In this document: one piece after another, positions 43,194 through 55,515 of the stretch | Layout of the letters: the number at the start of each line of letters is the position of its first letter | Position numbering within the stretch: the first letter of the stretch is position 1 | Assembly (NCBI GenBank): GCA_029532415.1 | Contig: JAQOTA010000053.1 | Coordinates: 5,580,001-5,644,000 of the forward strand | Reading direction: 5' to 3' | Origin: Marasmius tenuissimus | Taxonomy: Eukaryota > Basidiomycota > Agaricomycetes > Agaricales > Marasmiaceae | DNA length: 64,000 bases | The notes under the pieces: model-generated | What the model was told of the DNA's origin: nothing | The model's database searches: none | What the model saw: only the letters and a program-made list of their open reading frames with translations | Translations under genes and position numbers: made by a program

Positions 43194-44052
43194 GGTAGAA
43201 AGGTTGGTCTAAACGGTGAGCTTAAATACTCTCCAGAATATCTTGTTAAAGGTCCTCGGTCCCGAATTCGCGCATTATCATTGGATGATGTTCGTTTAAA
43301 TTGTGGCGTCAGTGACGAACGAGACGCTACGCATGCATGATGTTAGTATCGTCGTCCCGATATATACTGTATGTCGATTCAAAGCAATAGTACGGGCGAC
43401 TCAGACATGACAGAACTCGTTACGAGGTGATGTTCCCTGAGCGACAGAATTGGTACATCGATGACGGAGGGCCCGACGGCATTGATGATGGCGTAAACCC
43501 TCCGCGAACAAATACGAGATCTCCTCTCTTTCTGTATGGGACCCAAGGAGAGAATCGATTTTCTGGAATTTTCTGTTCCGAATTCACACTCATGGACATC
43601 CCGCAGTGCATTTCACTACAGCAACGGTCGTTGGTACATAGCGGCAACTTGGTGCTGCTAGTCCAGATGGTATCAATGCCGTTTTCTTTGAGTAACTACG
43701 TTGAATAACTCCTAGGGCTGTACGGGAGATGGGGTCCCTCGCATCCCATACTGAACGTTCAACTGATAAGTCTGTCTTCCTGAAATGATCGTTAACGGGG
43801 TACTATGGTTATCCGGTCCGGTCCAGCCCGGCCCGAGGAAACCTAAGAACATCTAATTCGCCCAATACGTTCACGCAACTAAAATGCCCACTTTCAGCTT
43901 TCAAGGTCGTTCGTGATGGCGCTCAGTTCAGTCGAGAAACTCGATTGATACTAATGCAAACAATTGTCCATACTCATACTATGTAAATCTACTCAAGCCT
44001 CTCTTGAAAGGCATCGAAACAAGGTTTTTCTACGATCAGAAGTATCCGTTGA
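43194..44052. other. Intergenic, nothing recognised
   Basis: A GC-rich run GGTCCGGTCCAGCCCGGCCCG lies near 43,815-43,836. No gene, tRNA or repeat is supported. Confidence 0.45.
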
Positions 44053-45339
44053 TCAATGCACGAGGTGCACGAGAGCCCTAGAATGTGAGGTTTTGTTAGA
44101 AGACGAGCCAGCATGATCAAGCGTGGTGAACGTACCCCAAGGTTGCTAACGCCTCCAGTGGCACCAGCTCCGGTCGCAGCGCCGTTGCCAACAGTTGTTC
44201 CAGTTTGGGCTCCTGTGACACCACCGTTGGCTGTGCCTTGGTTGCCAGTTACACCAGTGTCAGTGCTTCCTGTTGCGCCGGTACCAGTCTGAGCACCAGT
44301 TTGACCGTCGGTGGCACCAGTGCCCGTAGCCGTGCCAGTTGCGCCGGTGTTGTCCGTGGCTCCGGTACCAGTTTGGGCACCAGTTGCACCAGTTGCACCA
44401 GTTGCACCAGTGGCACCAGTGTTGTCCGTGGCTCCTGTGCCAGTTTGGGCCCCAGTTGCACCAGTTGCGCCAGTTGCACCAGTTGCGCCAGTTGCACCAG
44501 TAGCACCAGTTGCGCCGGTAGCGCCAGTTGCACCAGTAGCCCCGGTGGCACCAGTAGCCCCAGTAGCCCCAGTAGCACCGGTTGCGGCGCCTCCAGCGGC
44601 CGGATCTTGTGCAACCTACGAATATGCGGTATTATTTGAGTGTCGTTCGATGCCAACAGAAACCAAAAGGCAATACTCACAACGACGCAGTTCCCGAACC
44701 CGCTGAGGGTGGTGAAGCTCTGTAAACAAAGTCATATCAAATGTTGTCCTTCAGGAACATGTAAAGCCCAACATACCATCAAGCACAGGTTGCCAGAGGC
44801 ACCTCCAGTGCACTTAGCGCCAGCAGGCATCTGGACCGTGATTTGTTCTGATCCAGTTCGGGTTGCGGGACGCTGTGAGGAAGGCTCAGCTACTCGTCGC
44901 GCACTGGCAAGAGGAGCTGGGACCTACCGCTTCACCGTTCGTAGTGATGGTCACAGGGGTGTCGAAGGAGTTACCTGAACCCGTCGTATCGAGCATGGCT
45001 TTACGGATCTCACGAGAACCGTCAAGGCCACTAAATTGAGGTGACGGAGGAATCAATATGTCAATCACAATGTGATGAGAGACAGGAGATGTAGACTTAC
45101 GGGTTGAAGTTGCTAATGGTCATCGTGATAGAGCCGTCGGCGTTCGGTGTGATGGTCTCGGAAGAATCGAGGTTCTGACCAGCGTCTATGCGCCCACAAG
45201 GGTTTCGGCCAGTACGCTGAGCGTCTTTTCGGACGGGGTCCCCAGTGACACCCATGGCGGGAGAAACGACAGTATGGGCCTGAACTTGCAAGGCCAAGGC
45301 GAGGCCACAGGCAACGAGAACAGCAGCACGAGGGAACAT
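44053..45339 (-). CDS. Secreted Egh16/Gas1-like protein with collagen-like Gly-Ala-Thr repeat
   Basis: Start ATG is at 45,337-45,339, with a signal peptide ([21 protein letters not shown]) cleaved before His22. The mature part reads [93 protein letters not shown] and FGNCVVV. The paired cysteines and N-terminal His fit the Egh16-like (Gas1) group of fungal secreted proteins, some tied to surface penetration in pathogens. The C-terminal ~130 residues are an almost pure G-A-T triplet repeat (44,160-44,595), formally a collagen Gly-X-Y pattern, interrupted by two [11 protein letters not shown] units. The stop (TGA 44,053-44,055) follows a short hydrophobic end after an intron. The family call is by pattern and only moderately sure; secretion is well supported. 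Confidence 0.7.
44160..44595 (-). repeat. Coding trinucleotide-triplet (9-bp) repeat
   Basis: The coding strand repeats a 9-bp unit GGTGCAACT with synonymous changes, about 25 or more copies with interspersed QTGTGATDN units. The array stays in frame, giving (Gly-Ala-Thr)n. Copies are nearly identical at 44,385-44,575, so length variation between strains is likely. Confidence 0.85.
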
Positions 45340-46472
45340 GGTGAGTGGAATGAAAGGCGGGCTAGCGCACGGGTGGAGGTTTGGGCAGTTGAAGAGTAGG
45401 ACTGAAGGCAAAAGATGGGAAAAGGAACCGGTCCTGAGTTGAGAAGAGGAAAGAGGCTGAGCTGAAGAATTAGAGGTCAAGAGGCCATCCTTTTATACGT
45501 TTTTCGCCTGCCTTTGGAGAGGGGGTGTGCATTTTGGCAACCTGCCAGAACCGGGCTCGGAATGATTCCAAGGCAATGTGAGAACAACCGGCAGAAGCAC
45601 CAGAAGCCATCAACATGCAAGAAGTCAAGTCCTAGTATATTATTAGCCACGGAGTTGAGGACGGTGGGAGCGGTCGCGATCATCTTGAATGCAAATTATA
45701 CCAACTGAGCTGTCAACATTGTAACCGGAGCAGGAGTATTCTTTCTCTCCACCCCGTATCATTGTAATTCCATGGTTGTAGCGCGAGCAATCAAGAGCAT
45801 AGAACGATGTCAGTTGGGCAGGGTAGTTGCCAGGTTACCATAGGTCAGAGTCTCCCTTGTGAGAAACAGAGGCTACGTTCATCACGTAGAACAAGAAAAG
45901 AAAAGAATCAAGACTTCAGCGTGAATCGCGACGACAGCACTGGCACGAGACCAGATCATGTCAACGACCACTGATTTGGCATCTGCGAGATGACAACGGA
46001 TACCAACGGTGGTAGTGAATGAGCAAGGAGGCCTGTTCGGCTGTGGACGCTGTTGAAATGATTTTTGCGCAGTAAGTCATCGAATAAGACCCCTCCGATG
46101 ACTGTCCGGTGAGCCCGAGAACGGTGGCTGGTCGCAACACCCGCCGTCTTGGTGCTTTTCTGGAGCTTGGGGAATTTTGTAGTCCCGTTATCAATGAGTC
46201 AATGACCGAGCAACTTCTTGTTCGGTAGGGAACCATTTTCCGGGTGAAGGGCGTTGCTAAGTACGAAACTTGTACGAAACAACGGCTCGGTGGTGGAGGG
46301 AGGAAGGTTAGATTCGAAGCCATTGGCCATATACGGTCGTCGATATTTCTCAAGACTTCAGGGAAAACTTTGCACAGCTTTGTACTTAGGCGCGAATCGA
46401 GCACAGCATGACGACATCTATTACGCAGGTGATTTGCCTCCCTTCCCCCGCCATGAGGTCCACTTCGCTTGC
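45340..46472. other. Intergenic between divergent genes; TATA-like box at 45,489-45,500
   Basis: On the minus strand ACGTATAAAAGG (about 45,489-45,500) lies ~150 bp upstream of the Egh16-like start and is a plausible TATA box. A short tRNA-like 5' half (ACAGCTCAGTTGGTATAA on the minus strand, about 45,696-45,713) lacks a T-arm and is not called. Otherwise nothing is recognised. Confidence 0.45.
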
Positions 46473-47845
46473 ATGTCCTTTCTCTCTCTCCTCCAACGCT
46501 CTGTTTCGCGACCTACTAAACTCTTGTGCTTCAAGTCGCGTTATAGATGTATAAGTACCTCTAGAACGGTCTGGCAGGACAAATGGGATACCACAAAGGT
46601 CGAGCATTCCGAATTTTTGTCGAGCGCGTCACCGCGATCCAAATGGAGGGACGAGGACGGTAATGGTCTGGACGATAGCACTGAGGAAGAAATGAAGGAT
46701 CTGAAAGAGGGCGAAGGTATGTCGAACTTGACGATGATTCACCGTTCTGGTCACTGACCAAATTGCAGGAAAGATCCTACCGACCTCGTCTCATTTGTTC
46801 AAGTTGATTCTTCCTCTGGACCTCATTGCAAGTAAATGGGTTCACGACGGGTCCAGTCAGGACCGCAATTCGATACCCACCGTTCTCCTTCTTCACCCTT
46901 CACAACCGCTATCTCACCTTAGTCGGCTCATTCTTGCATCATTACCCCGGAAATCGCGACCAGAAACTCTCTCAATAGCTTTCAGGAGCAGCTGGGGCAC
47001 CATTGATAATCAGTTCCAATGGTCGGACTCGACAGATGTCGGGGACTTCATTCGTGATGCGGCAAGTGCAGCGGAATTCACTATACATGTCTCGAAAGAC
47101 CAAGATTCTGTGGCCGGAGGCGAGAAGAAAGATTCAGAGTCACATACGAACGATGTGGTTATACCCGTACGCGTGCCAACATTTGCAGACAGGACGAGAT
47201 ACCTCAGACGTCGCTTGGACACAATAAACTCGGAGCTGTCTTCGATGGAAAGCCTAAAACGGGAATGTGACGCTGAGGCCCACCGTGGCGCTCGTAGGAT
47301 GGCTCTGGGTGGCTTCGGGATGTTGGTTGTATACTGGGCTGGTGTAGCCCGACTGACTTTTTGGGACTATGGATGGTAAGACTCGATGCTGATATTCGTG
47401 GCCCTGACTTGTGCTGAAGCGCCGACTTGCAGGGACGTTATGGAACCTATCACATACCTTTCAGGTCTTTCAACTGTCATCTGTGGTTACCTTTGGTGAG
47501 AGAAAGCGTTCAAACACGTTGGTTTTGCAGCGCTAATCCATCCCTCCACCCACCTATAGGTTCTTGTATCAAGGACGAGAGGTCTCGTATTCCTCCGTCC
47601 TCGATCGCTCAGTATCTGCACGTCGACACGCACTCTACAAGAATAAAGGTCTGGATATCGAGAAATGGAGCGATCTTGTACAAGAACGCAAGGCGCTCAT
47701 GAAGGAGATTGGTAGGATTAAGGAGGACTACGATCATCGGAGGAAAAAGGAGAAAGAATTAGAGAAAGACGATGACGATGTGCCCAATCCAGATGATCTC
47801 GAGAAGAGCCGCCAGAAACCTGAGGACAAGGATGGACCTTTTTGA
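46473..47845 (+). CDS. MCU: Mitochondrial calcium uniporter (MCU)
   Basis: Exons 46473-46716, 46769-47375, 47433-47495 and 47560-47845 total 1,200 nt (399 aa) in frame. The start MSFLSLLQRSVSRPTKLLC gives a basic mitochondrial presequence. The N-terminal domain includes LPLDLIASKWVHDG and FADRTRYLRRRLDTINSEL, with a coiled coil before the membrane. TM1 is GGFGMLVVYWAGVARLTFW, followed by the pore motif WDVMEPITY (fungal form of WDxxEP, with the filter Asp and Glu) and TM2 LSGLSTVICGYLWFLY. The C-terminal coiled coil is highly charged (VQERKALMKEIGRIKEDYDH, KKEKELEKDDDD). It forms the inner-membrane calcium channel, driven by membrane potential. ATGs further upstream are out of frame or break the presequence. 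Confidence 0.92.
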
Positions 47846-48091
47846 TACCCCACAGCTCACGATCGTTATCCATTATCATCTGCTTACAATGAATACATAC
47901 ACGTTGCGCACCGTACGTATAGTGTACAAGAGGTAATAATGATAATACAATACATAGAGTTTCTATCATCATCGCCTGTACGATGAATGCGTGTGGTATA
48001 CATATGTACGAATGAGTGTGTATGTGCACAATGAGTACAGTAAGATACAAATGAACGACAGTGTCGAAGGTGCTAGTATTACATCAGTTAC

Positions 48092-50320
48092 TCAGTCACG
48101 CAAATTCCTCGTATTATAGATGAGCAAAACCGCCGTACCAGTCGCCAACCCTGCACAGATCAGCAACATTCCATAGCAGAATGCATACCGGCACCGCTGG
48201 ATCCAGGGGTCAATAATCCTTCTCCCGGCCTCAGGTTTCCCGTGCACCTCGGTCAACTTGACGCCATATATGTGATCGAAACACTTGTTAGGCTTCGTCA
48301 ATACATGGACCGCCTTATCCCAGAGTTGTTCGCGATGACTCTGCTCATCAGGTAGTTGAGGTCGTGCGACGAAAGGATACCCAAAGTAAATCCCCTTCAA
48401 CGAACGTTTGGGATCATTCAACCTCGCTCGTCGGAAGTCAGAACTCTGCTTCTCCGTAACCCATCGCGGAAGTCGAAGCGAATCGTTCCTGCTGAGTCCA
48501 GCCGTACTGTCGGTTTCCCTGCATTTCTCTTTCTTCTTCTGATCCTTCTTCCCACGTCGCCTTCCCCAGCTCCATTTCCTCGGAGGTTCCGAAGTACACA
48601 CGGCTTCCTCTTCACCCTTCCCAGGCCTCCCACCGCAGCAAGCCATACCCTTCCAGAACCTGAGATTGAGATAAAACTCCCAAAACGTCACTCTCGGCGG
48701 TTGTTCACCCAAATGTGTGAAATGCCAGCCCCCGATCATCCATAGAACAGGACATACGAATCCTAACCAGAACGCCCAGAACGCAGGCGTGGCTTCCGTC
48801 CACCAATGTTCTTTCGGTTTGATCTTGAACTTTACGGCGGAGGCGGAGGAAGAACCCGGACCCGGAGTCTCTCGTGAGGATGGATTTGGGTTTAGGTAGG
48901 CATCGCGATCCCAGCGTCTGTGCACGAAAGAGTCGGAGGCGGAGGGTGGGGAGCGGGGGAGGCCATGTCTGCGTCTGCGTCGTCCGAACGAATCATTGAT
49001 ACTTCGGTCTCGGTGAACACAACGGGAGGGGGCACGGCAATGGCGGGGACTTGGGGAAGACTTGTCCTTGGGTCCGCAGTATTGGGACTGACAGGTGACC
49101 GCCTGCTATATCTCTGTTCTTCGTAGGAGAGCGGAGGTATGGAGGTTTCAGGAATGCTAGTGGGGGTGCATGCTCCGGTGACCGTCCCCATTGACCGTCT
49201 GCTAAATCGTTGCTCGTTGAAGGAAAGCGGACGGCTTCCGGGAGTAGGAGTAGAATCGCTGGCTGTAACAAACGAAGCTCCATCATCGTCTTCCTCTGAG
49301 CTACCAGCAGCGGTAATGGTCGGCAGGGGACACGACTTTTTAGGTCGTATCTGTACGCCCTCCATTGGGCCGGTAGCAAAAGCAGAGAGCGCCGGGAAAA
49401 AGGCGATAGGCGGTGAAACGGAAACTGCCGCTTGCACGGAACTAGAACTGGAAGCAGATAGACTTCTCTTTACGGGCCGAGAGATGAACGGAGCAGGGGA
49501 CGGCCCTGTTTGGAAGTTCGTTTAGGGTACGTGAATTTAGTGAAAAGTAACGTGTTGTAAACGTACGATCGGAAGAGGTAGACCTGGATCCGGCCAAGCT
49601 GGGTGCTGGGGCTGTTGCTGATTGAGGTGTGGAATCCGTCGGAGTGTCTGCAGTTGACACGGAGGGTAAGGAGATAGTCTTGAAGGGTAAAGGAGAAATA
49701 TAGTCCTGTTCAACTATGGGCGATAGAGGCTTCATCAAAGGATATGAAAAGTTACTTCCGTGAGACAGCATGGGCCGGTGATGCTGCGTATCCAGTCGAA
49801 GGGAATGCGTACTTCCTGCGGATGCGGGATTCATGTAATTCCATCGTGAGGGTCCAGGCGAGGGATTAGGGCTGGATGAATATGTCGTGTGGGATGCTGG
49901 GGATGACACAGATCGTGTCAACGGATGAATAGAGTCTTCAAGTCGAACGACTGCTGGAGGAGGAACATGGAGAACGGGTAGCTTCTGGACCACTTCTTCC
50001 TCTTCCTCCTCTTCGGCTTCGTAGCTATCCGATTGGCTTCTCCGCAGCCAAGCTATATTGGATGGGCCGGCGCGGCTAGAGGTCGCAGAGACTGGGCTCG
50101 ACTGAGGAGGCCAGTGGGTTCGAGTGTCGTCAACATCAAATCCCGTGAGAGAGTTTGGTGTATGGTGCGGAATTGGCGCGCTGATAAGGGATGTGTCGAC
50201 GCGTAACCTCTTCCTCGTCGTGGACGGTTGTCGCTGGGGCTGACTACTGGTGTTGGCGGCTTCCAAGTCGTCTTGCTCTAGGGTCTTGGAACCCCAAGAA
50301 GGAAAGTTGAAGCCGAACAT
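48092..50320 (-). CDS. Serine-rich two-TM membrane protein of unknown function
   Basis: Start ATG is at 50,318-50,320 (MFGFNFPSWGSKTLEQ) and stop at 48,092. The N-terminal ~450 residues are Ser/Pro-rich and disordered with an acidic run (EAEEEEEEEVV) and repeated motifs LSFNEQRFSRRS / LSYEEQRYSRRS. An intron lies at about 49,496-49,565. The C-terminal ~275 residues are conserved-looking: HRRWDRDAYLNPNPSS, KPKEHWWTEATPAFWAFWLG, then a hydrophobic segment FVCPVLWMIGGWHFTHLG, a cytosolic basic region, GIYFGYPFVARPQ and a second TM (YAFCYGMLLICAGLATG) near the end. The two halves lie in different frames around 48,900-48,990, so one short intron or a frameshift there is unresolved. The protein resembles conserved basidiomycete serine-rich proteins; function unknown. 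Confidence 0.65.
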
Positions 50321-51836
50321 CGTAGAGAAATGTGGCAAGGGCAGAACAGATGCGACCTCCTGCAAATGCGAGAAGGAAATAGGTTCAAGGTGAAGGTTTA
50401 TATGTCTTCAACTGTCCACATGGTGGGACCATTGCCGCACAACTGTCGGTCAGTCGGTTAGATCGAAATTAGGCATGTTCATTCTGTGAAAGTGACTCGA
50501 TCGATGCGTGCAGACCGTCGAAACACGAGGCAAATGCGATGATTATAATGGGGTTTGCACCGGACCTGGACGTTTCGGTATGAGCGTTAGCGAACATTAT
50601 GACATTTTGTCCATTGAAATCAACGAACCGAGGGCCAGATATCACTTCACAAGACGTATTAAGGCATGTATCTTGCATGCCCGGACACCCTCAAGCCGAG
50701 ATATGATACAATTCACGAATGTCGCATGGCTATCAAACATGAGGAGACCTGCAGGCAGCAGGCAGGAGCGCGAGCCGGAACAGGGTAGTTTGACATTGAG
50801 CTATATCCTGTGCTGTGCCCAAGAGCCCTCCAATCCTTCGGCTTGACTTGAATGACACTTGGGACGACGCTCGCTGTTCCAGTCACGAACAGAGAGAGCC
50901 TGTACAAAAAGGTTCATGTAAACTTTGTGAGCCAACAATAAGAACAATAAGAACACGCACCAATGACCATGCCCTTCACACACTCTTCACAACCTTTCCC
51001 GCTTCACAAAGTCTTGAACATTCCTTCGAATTCCGGTGATTATGGTGCCCCCGCGAAGCCAGACATCGAGAATAGGGTCCGTGGTCAGCGCTATAGCGCT
51101 GAGCGAAAATAAGGAATCTCGTGCATTTGACATCACAATCCTCGCAAATATCCGCTCAAAGCGCCAGTAAGGTGTGGAGAGAAGTTGAGAGGAATCATTG
51201 TGATGGTTGTTGAACGTTATAAAGAGTTGAAAGCTGCACACGCTCCTCCAAAAAAAAAAAAGGAGTTGAAGCTCGACAGGCTGAGGCTAAACGAGCGTCA
51301 ACGGTCTTGGGCGCTTAACACATACACTTGTCCCAAACGACCATCCATCGCAGCCACACATCGTCGATGTAGGTCTTGGTAGATCCCGTAGCGTCGCTGA
51401 TAGGTCCCGACGGTATTACTCACCTTGTGCCGAGAGCTTTGGCGGGCTTTGATGACCGATCAGAGTTGGTTTGAACTTTGAAGTAAATTTCATTGGCAAG
51501 ACTTGACGATCGCGAGTTGCTTCCAACTTTCTCTCACGAGTGTCCTCTCCCAGTGTCTATGATTCCTAGCAGGGTCAAGTGGCCATATACACGTATGTTC
51601 TACGGCATGAAGAGCCTTTTGATATTGCGCAAGCAGTTTTTGGTCAGTGTCGTTGCCGTGTACACCTGGTACATAGGCACGGAAGCCCTCCGAGCGATGA
51701 ATCAGAACGATGACGGACTTTTTACCGCTTCACAACAGGAAGTGGCAATTGATATGGGACACCAAACTCGTATTAAAGCAGTCATAATAGCTATCCCAAA
51801 CCCAGAACCTCGACCATCGTCAACACTATCATCACA
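50321..51836. other. Intergenic, nothing recognised
   Basis: About 1.5 kb between divergent genes. Short perfect palindrome AGCGCTATAGCGCT at about 51,089-51,102 and an A11 tract near 51,251. No spliced coding structure is supported. Confidence 0.45.
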
Positions 51837-52766
51837 ATGACCGACGAATACAAGCGTGTTGTCCTCGTCACCGGCTCGAACACTGGGATCGGCTACGAGA
51901 TTGTGAGAGGACTCGCGAAGAAAGGCCAGATCGTCTATCTTGCTGCCAGGACCGAAGCCAAAGGAAAGGAAGCCCAGTGAGCATTCTTCATCCTCAGCCC
52001 GAGCCGTTTGATCCGTTGATCTCACACTTGACTTACCTAGGGAGAGGCTCAAGAAAGAGGACAATCTAGATGTCAAGTTTGTACAACTCAATGTCGAGGA
52101 TCTCGGGTCCATCGAAGCGGCTCGAGACGTCATTGACAAGGCTGAGGGCAGACTAGACGTCCTCGTCAACAACGCGGGTATGCCCTCACTCTACAAACGC
52201 TGGGTCCAGTGATCTAACCGTAAGCTTATACTCTACAGGAATCAGCGGCATAGGCCAACCGCAAAGAGCGGATGAACAAATGGACGTCAATCTTCTTCGG
52301 GCGGTCTTTGAAACCAACTTCTTCGGCCTCGTTCAGACCACCAAGGCCTTCCTTCCCCTCATTCGCAAGGCGAAGCCAGGCTACGGTAACATCGTGCAGA
52401 ACTCTATGGAAGGTGGTTGTTGCTCCCTCCAATCCAGCGACAGGGGGATGACAATGTGGGCGACATACTGTACCTCCAAAGCGGCAGTTCATATGTACTC
52501 GATCGCACTGGCAAATGAACTCAAGGAAGCCAGAATCAGAGTCAACTGTTGCTGCCCCGGTTTTACAACGACAGCACTAAACGGCTTCATGAAAGGCGGA
52601 AAAACTCCCGAACAGGGTGCAAAGCTATTAATTGATTGGAGTCTTTTGGGCCCGGAAGATGATGATAAGACTCGTAGGTTGCCCTGTTGATGACATGGAA
52701 GTGATAAGTACTAATTCGCATTCCGCAGGTCTGCTCGTCAATTTCGATGGGATCTTCCCTTGGTGA
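51837..52766 (+). CDS. Short-chain dehydrogenase/reductase 2 (paralogue of SDR 1)
   Basis: Exons 51837-51976, 52041-52177, 52239-52673 and 52729-52766 total 750 nt (249 aa) in frame. Motifs are TGSNTGIG, FVQLNVEDL, DVLVNNAGISG, VFETNFFG, IVQNSM (Ser), YCTSKAAVHMY (YxxxK), CCCPGFTTTALN and LLVNFDGIFPW. Relative to SDR 1, intron positions are the same and identity is high by eye, with changes concentrated after the catalytic Ser (EGGCCSLQSSDRG) and in the substrate loop, so substrate preference may differ. Start: ATGACCGACGAA at 51,837, matching MSDDYK of SDR 1. Confidence 0.92.
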
Positions 52767-53330
52767 ATTGTAGACCACCCTTTGCACCCGTGTTGTTATC
52801 AATAAACTCTTCTGTTATCATCTCTGCTGTTCATCTCTGCTGTCCAAAGTCTGGTGAGGTCCTGTTACCAGGTCATTCTTTCTCCATCGAGCGACTGGTC
52901 CCGTAGCACGGCCAAGGATGCGAGACGACCATAGCAAAAAGCGGGTAGCGAAGCACACCCATGATCTGGGGTCCCCCATCGAACCGCTGGTGACTGGTTG
53001 ACCGGCTGCGACTGCGTGTAATGAGGATGTGAGCAATCAATGTATATATCTCGATCAAATAAGCGGGACTCAGGTACAGTTACAACTTCATCCCAGAAAG
53101 AACCCAAGATGAGTTAGCTTTTTCACATGGAAGCCGCCGGTAAGGCCAGGCAGTCTTCATCATTCCCGACTCTCAAGCATTTGGACGCCCCTATATATCC
53201 CTCGGCCATCCATCATTCCATCTAATGACATCGCCGTGCGCACGAGGCCCGACTAAGGCGTAGGCGACCTTGGGCGCGAGGGATGTATCACGAACGTAGG
53301 AACGTAATGCGCTGGCGTAGTCTCATCCAA
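52767..53330. other. Intergenic, nothing recognised
   Basis: This lies between the 3' ends of SDR 2 and the small minus-strand gene. No gene is supported. Confidence 0.45.
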
Positions 53331-54219
53331 TCAATCCTGGGACATCTCCTTCATTCCAGTCAAATCAAAGACTTCTACGTTCGTCGAAGATAGTTCGACA
53401 GTGCTCTTGATCTCAAGGCTGCTGGAGGTGTTATGGCCATACGGTCCGGAGACATCATCTAAGATCTTCCCCTTGAAGAACGAGCGGGAGTTAAGGCTAA
53501 TAGCGTGAATGTGAGTCGATGGTTTGGCGGGCGGTGGCACGCGAGCGAAGGGTAAGTATTAAAGGAACCCGACAATCACTTTGCAAGAAGGCTATTAGCA
53601 TACGTATCGGAGATTATATGCAAAAAGAGGAACCAGAACGTGTTCGGTGAGTGTTGGAGCTGTGGAAAGAAGTTTTGGTTTCGGAAGGATGATTCTAATG
53701 TTCAGTTCTCACACATGCAAGTGACGCTATTGCGCATGGATTGCCAGAGAAGATCAGACGCGACGAGGGTACACACGATCCTTACATACCATGGCAAAAG
53801 TCCCGTGTTGTTGGAACAGAGAGTGATCCAGTGGAATGCTCGGCCACTTCTGACGAAAGCAGGAAGGGAGAGGATAATAGAAGTAGAAGGAGAGGAGGAC
53901 CGAGACAGAAACGGACTCGTGATCGACGTACCATTTTTGTCCCGTTTTGCTATGCAATAATGCCCAAGCTAAGAGTGCGGTGACGATCGTGCCCACAGCA
54001 ATGTTGAATGACAACGTCGTCAAATGTAGGTCTGTTGAGTGACTAGAAGTCAGCTAGTGCGCTGCGGAATTAATGTTGTTGGCAGCTCATGTCAATGTGC
54101 CAACACACTTTTATCCCAAATAGGTCCAAAACGTCGCTGAGGGTAAAGTCTTTCGCGACGCCGGTTAGACTAGCGACTGTGTGAGGAGGGCTGTATAAGT
54201 TTCGATCGTTCAATGACAT
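53331..54219 (-). CDS. Hypothetical small single-TM protein
   Basis: Start ATG is at 54,217-54,219 (MSLNDRNLYSPPHTVASLTG) and stop at 53,331. An intron from about 54,131 leads into a hydrophobic anchor FNIAVGTIVTALLAWALLHS followed by KTGQKW. Further short exons give KWPSIPLDHSLFQQHGTFAM, then LQHSPNTFWFLFLHIISDT, and the last exon reads SLNSRSFFKGKILDDVSGPY and ends FDLTGMKEMSQD. Introns have plausible GT/AG ends, but middle borders (53,700-53,760) are uncertain. No family is recognised. Confidence 0.4.
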
Positions 54220-55515
54220 TTTGAATAGAAGAGACCAGTCGCCAAGTTCCCAAGGATGCAGACGAGCTGGACAGGTTCAACTGTGAGCTACTGCAGCGGA
54301 ACCAGAGGCATGTGTAGACTCACAAATACGGTGAGCCGTCCAAACGCTTGCCAAGATGGCAGAAATGAATTCATGACTGTCAAAGTCCTCCAGCTTCAGA
54401 CGGGATGGAAAGACTGGAGCTCCCGTTGGCGGCGCTTACATGTGTATGCACGTCTGGTGAGGAATCTGTGGGAAAACGAGTCGGAGATGAGGAAAGATCT
54501 CGCGTATAAACGCGTCGCTCCCTCGATCTCGAAACTCAAGACTGCGTGATAATTGTTTTGTGTGATCTACTGTGCCAACGAGTTAAGGGTATGGGCTGCC
54601 CGAGCATGTCCCTACCCACCGCAGCAAGCAGAGCCACCTGCAAGTCAAAAGCACGGCCATACTATCGGACTTCAAGGATGGTATGAGAATTGAAGCGTAT
54701 TCATACCAACGCTGACCTGAAATACGAGAATTCATACGGTGGAGGGAAGCGGCGAAAAGACGAGAAGATCTAAGTAAAAAGCGCTCGCCTTCGTTCGGAG
54801 GATTCGTGCCTACACAAACAAGTCGTCTGTTGATGTAGCACGTATCGAACAACGAACGTGCACGGCAAGGAAAGGATACCTTGACCTGAGCTCCTGTCCG
54901 AACGAGGGGTTAATCGAATCATCCGCCGAGATCCAATGCATGGTGACCGGTGCTCATATTTTCAATCGAACAATGTGGACGAACAAACGACCCCGAAGTA
55001 AGACGGTGCGACACCAAGTTTGTAATCTAGCTTTTGATATGTAATGACCCCAAGAGGCGAAGACTTCGGACAGGACAAAAGATGTTGAAACTTGAAAGGG
55101 CGTCGACGTCGACCGAGTCAAGTTGTCGGAATATTGGCGTTCTGTCTGACGCGAAGGTCGAGCCGAGTCGACACGTGCCCTCGTAGGCCGGTTTCGTCAG
55201 CTCTCTGAGTCTGTACCCATTTGGCACTTCGGCCTCTGGTGTGTGATATGCAGTCTATCGTCAACTCTCTCCCTAGTAAGACAGAGAGGCCTGGCGAGCG
55301 GGTCGGGGTGCAACAACGGATCCACTAGACGTCTTCGGAGTAGGCTCAGGGTCATGAATGCCCATAAACACTCCTGGACTGGTCGGTTCGACAGAGGTAC
55401 ACGGCATGACCGACTGCGACCATGAACTGTTCGCGGGGTTTATTTTTTGCTGAGCGAGAACGGCGGCGGGCGCCGAAGAATGATTTCATGAATTCGTGAT
55501 CTCCTGACTACCCCT
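54220..55515. other. Intergenic, nothing recognised
   Basis: Frames here are short and lack splice support or likeness to known proteins. This is the 3' flank of TKL kinase D. Confidence 0.4.

Noticed and set aside
44205..44706. Plus-strand frames rich in SCTSCTSC or APVAPVAP repeats over the Egh16-like gene
   Set aside because: They are antisense and shifted shadows of the Gly-Ala-Thr coding repeat.
45690..45735. Minus-strand tRNA 5' half (ACAGCTCAGTTGGTATAA)
   Set aside because: The D-arm looks right but there is no T-arm with GTTCRANNC downstream and no pairing acceptor stem.
54583..54852. Minus-strand 89-codon frame with hydrophobic end
   Set aside because: No signal peptide, no conserved motif and no supporting splice sites.
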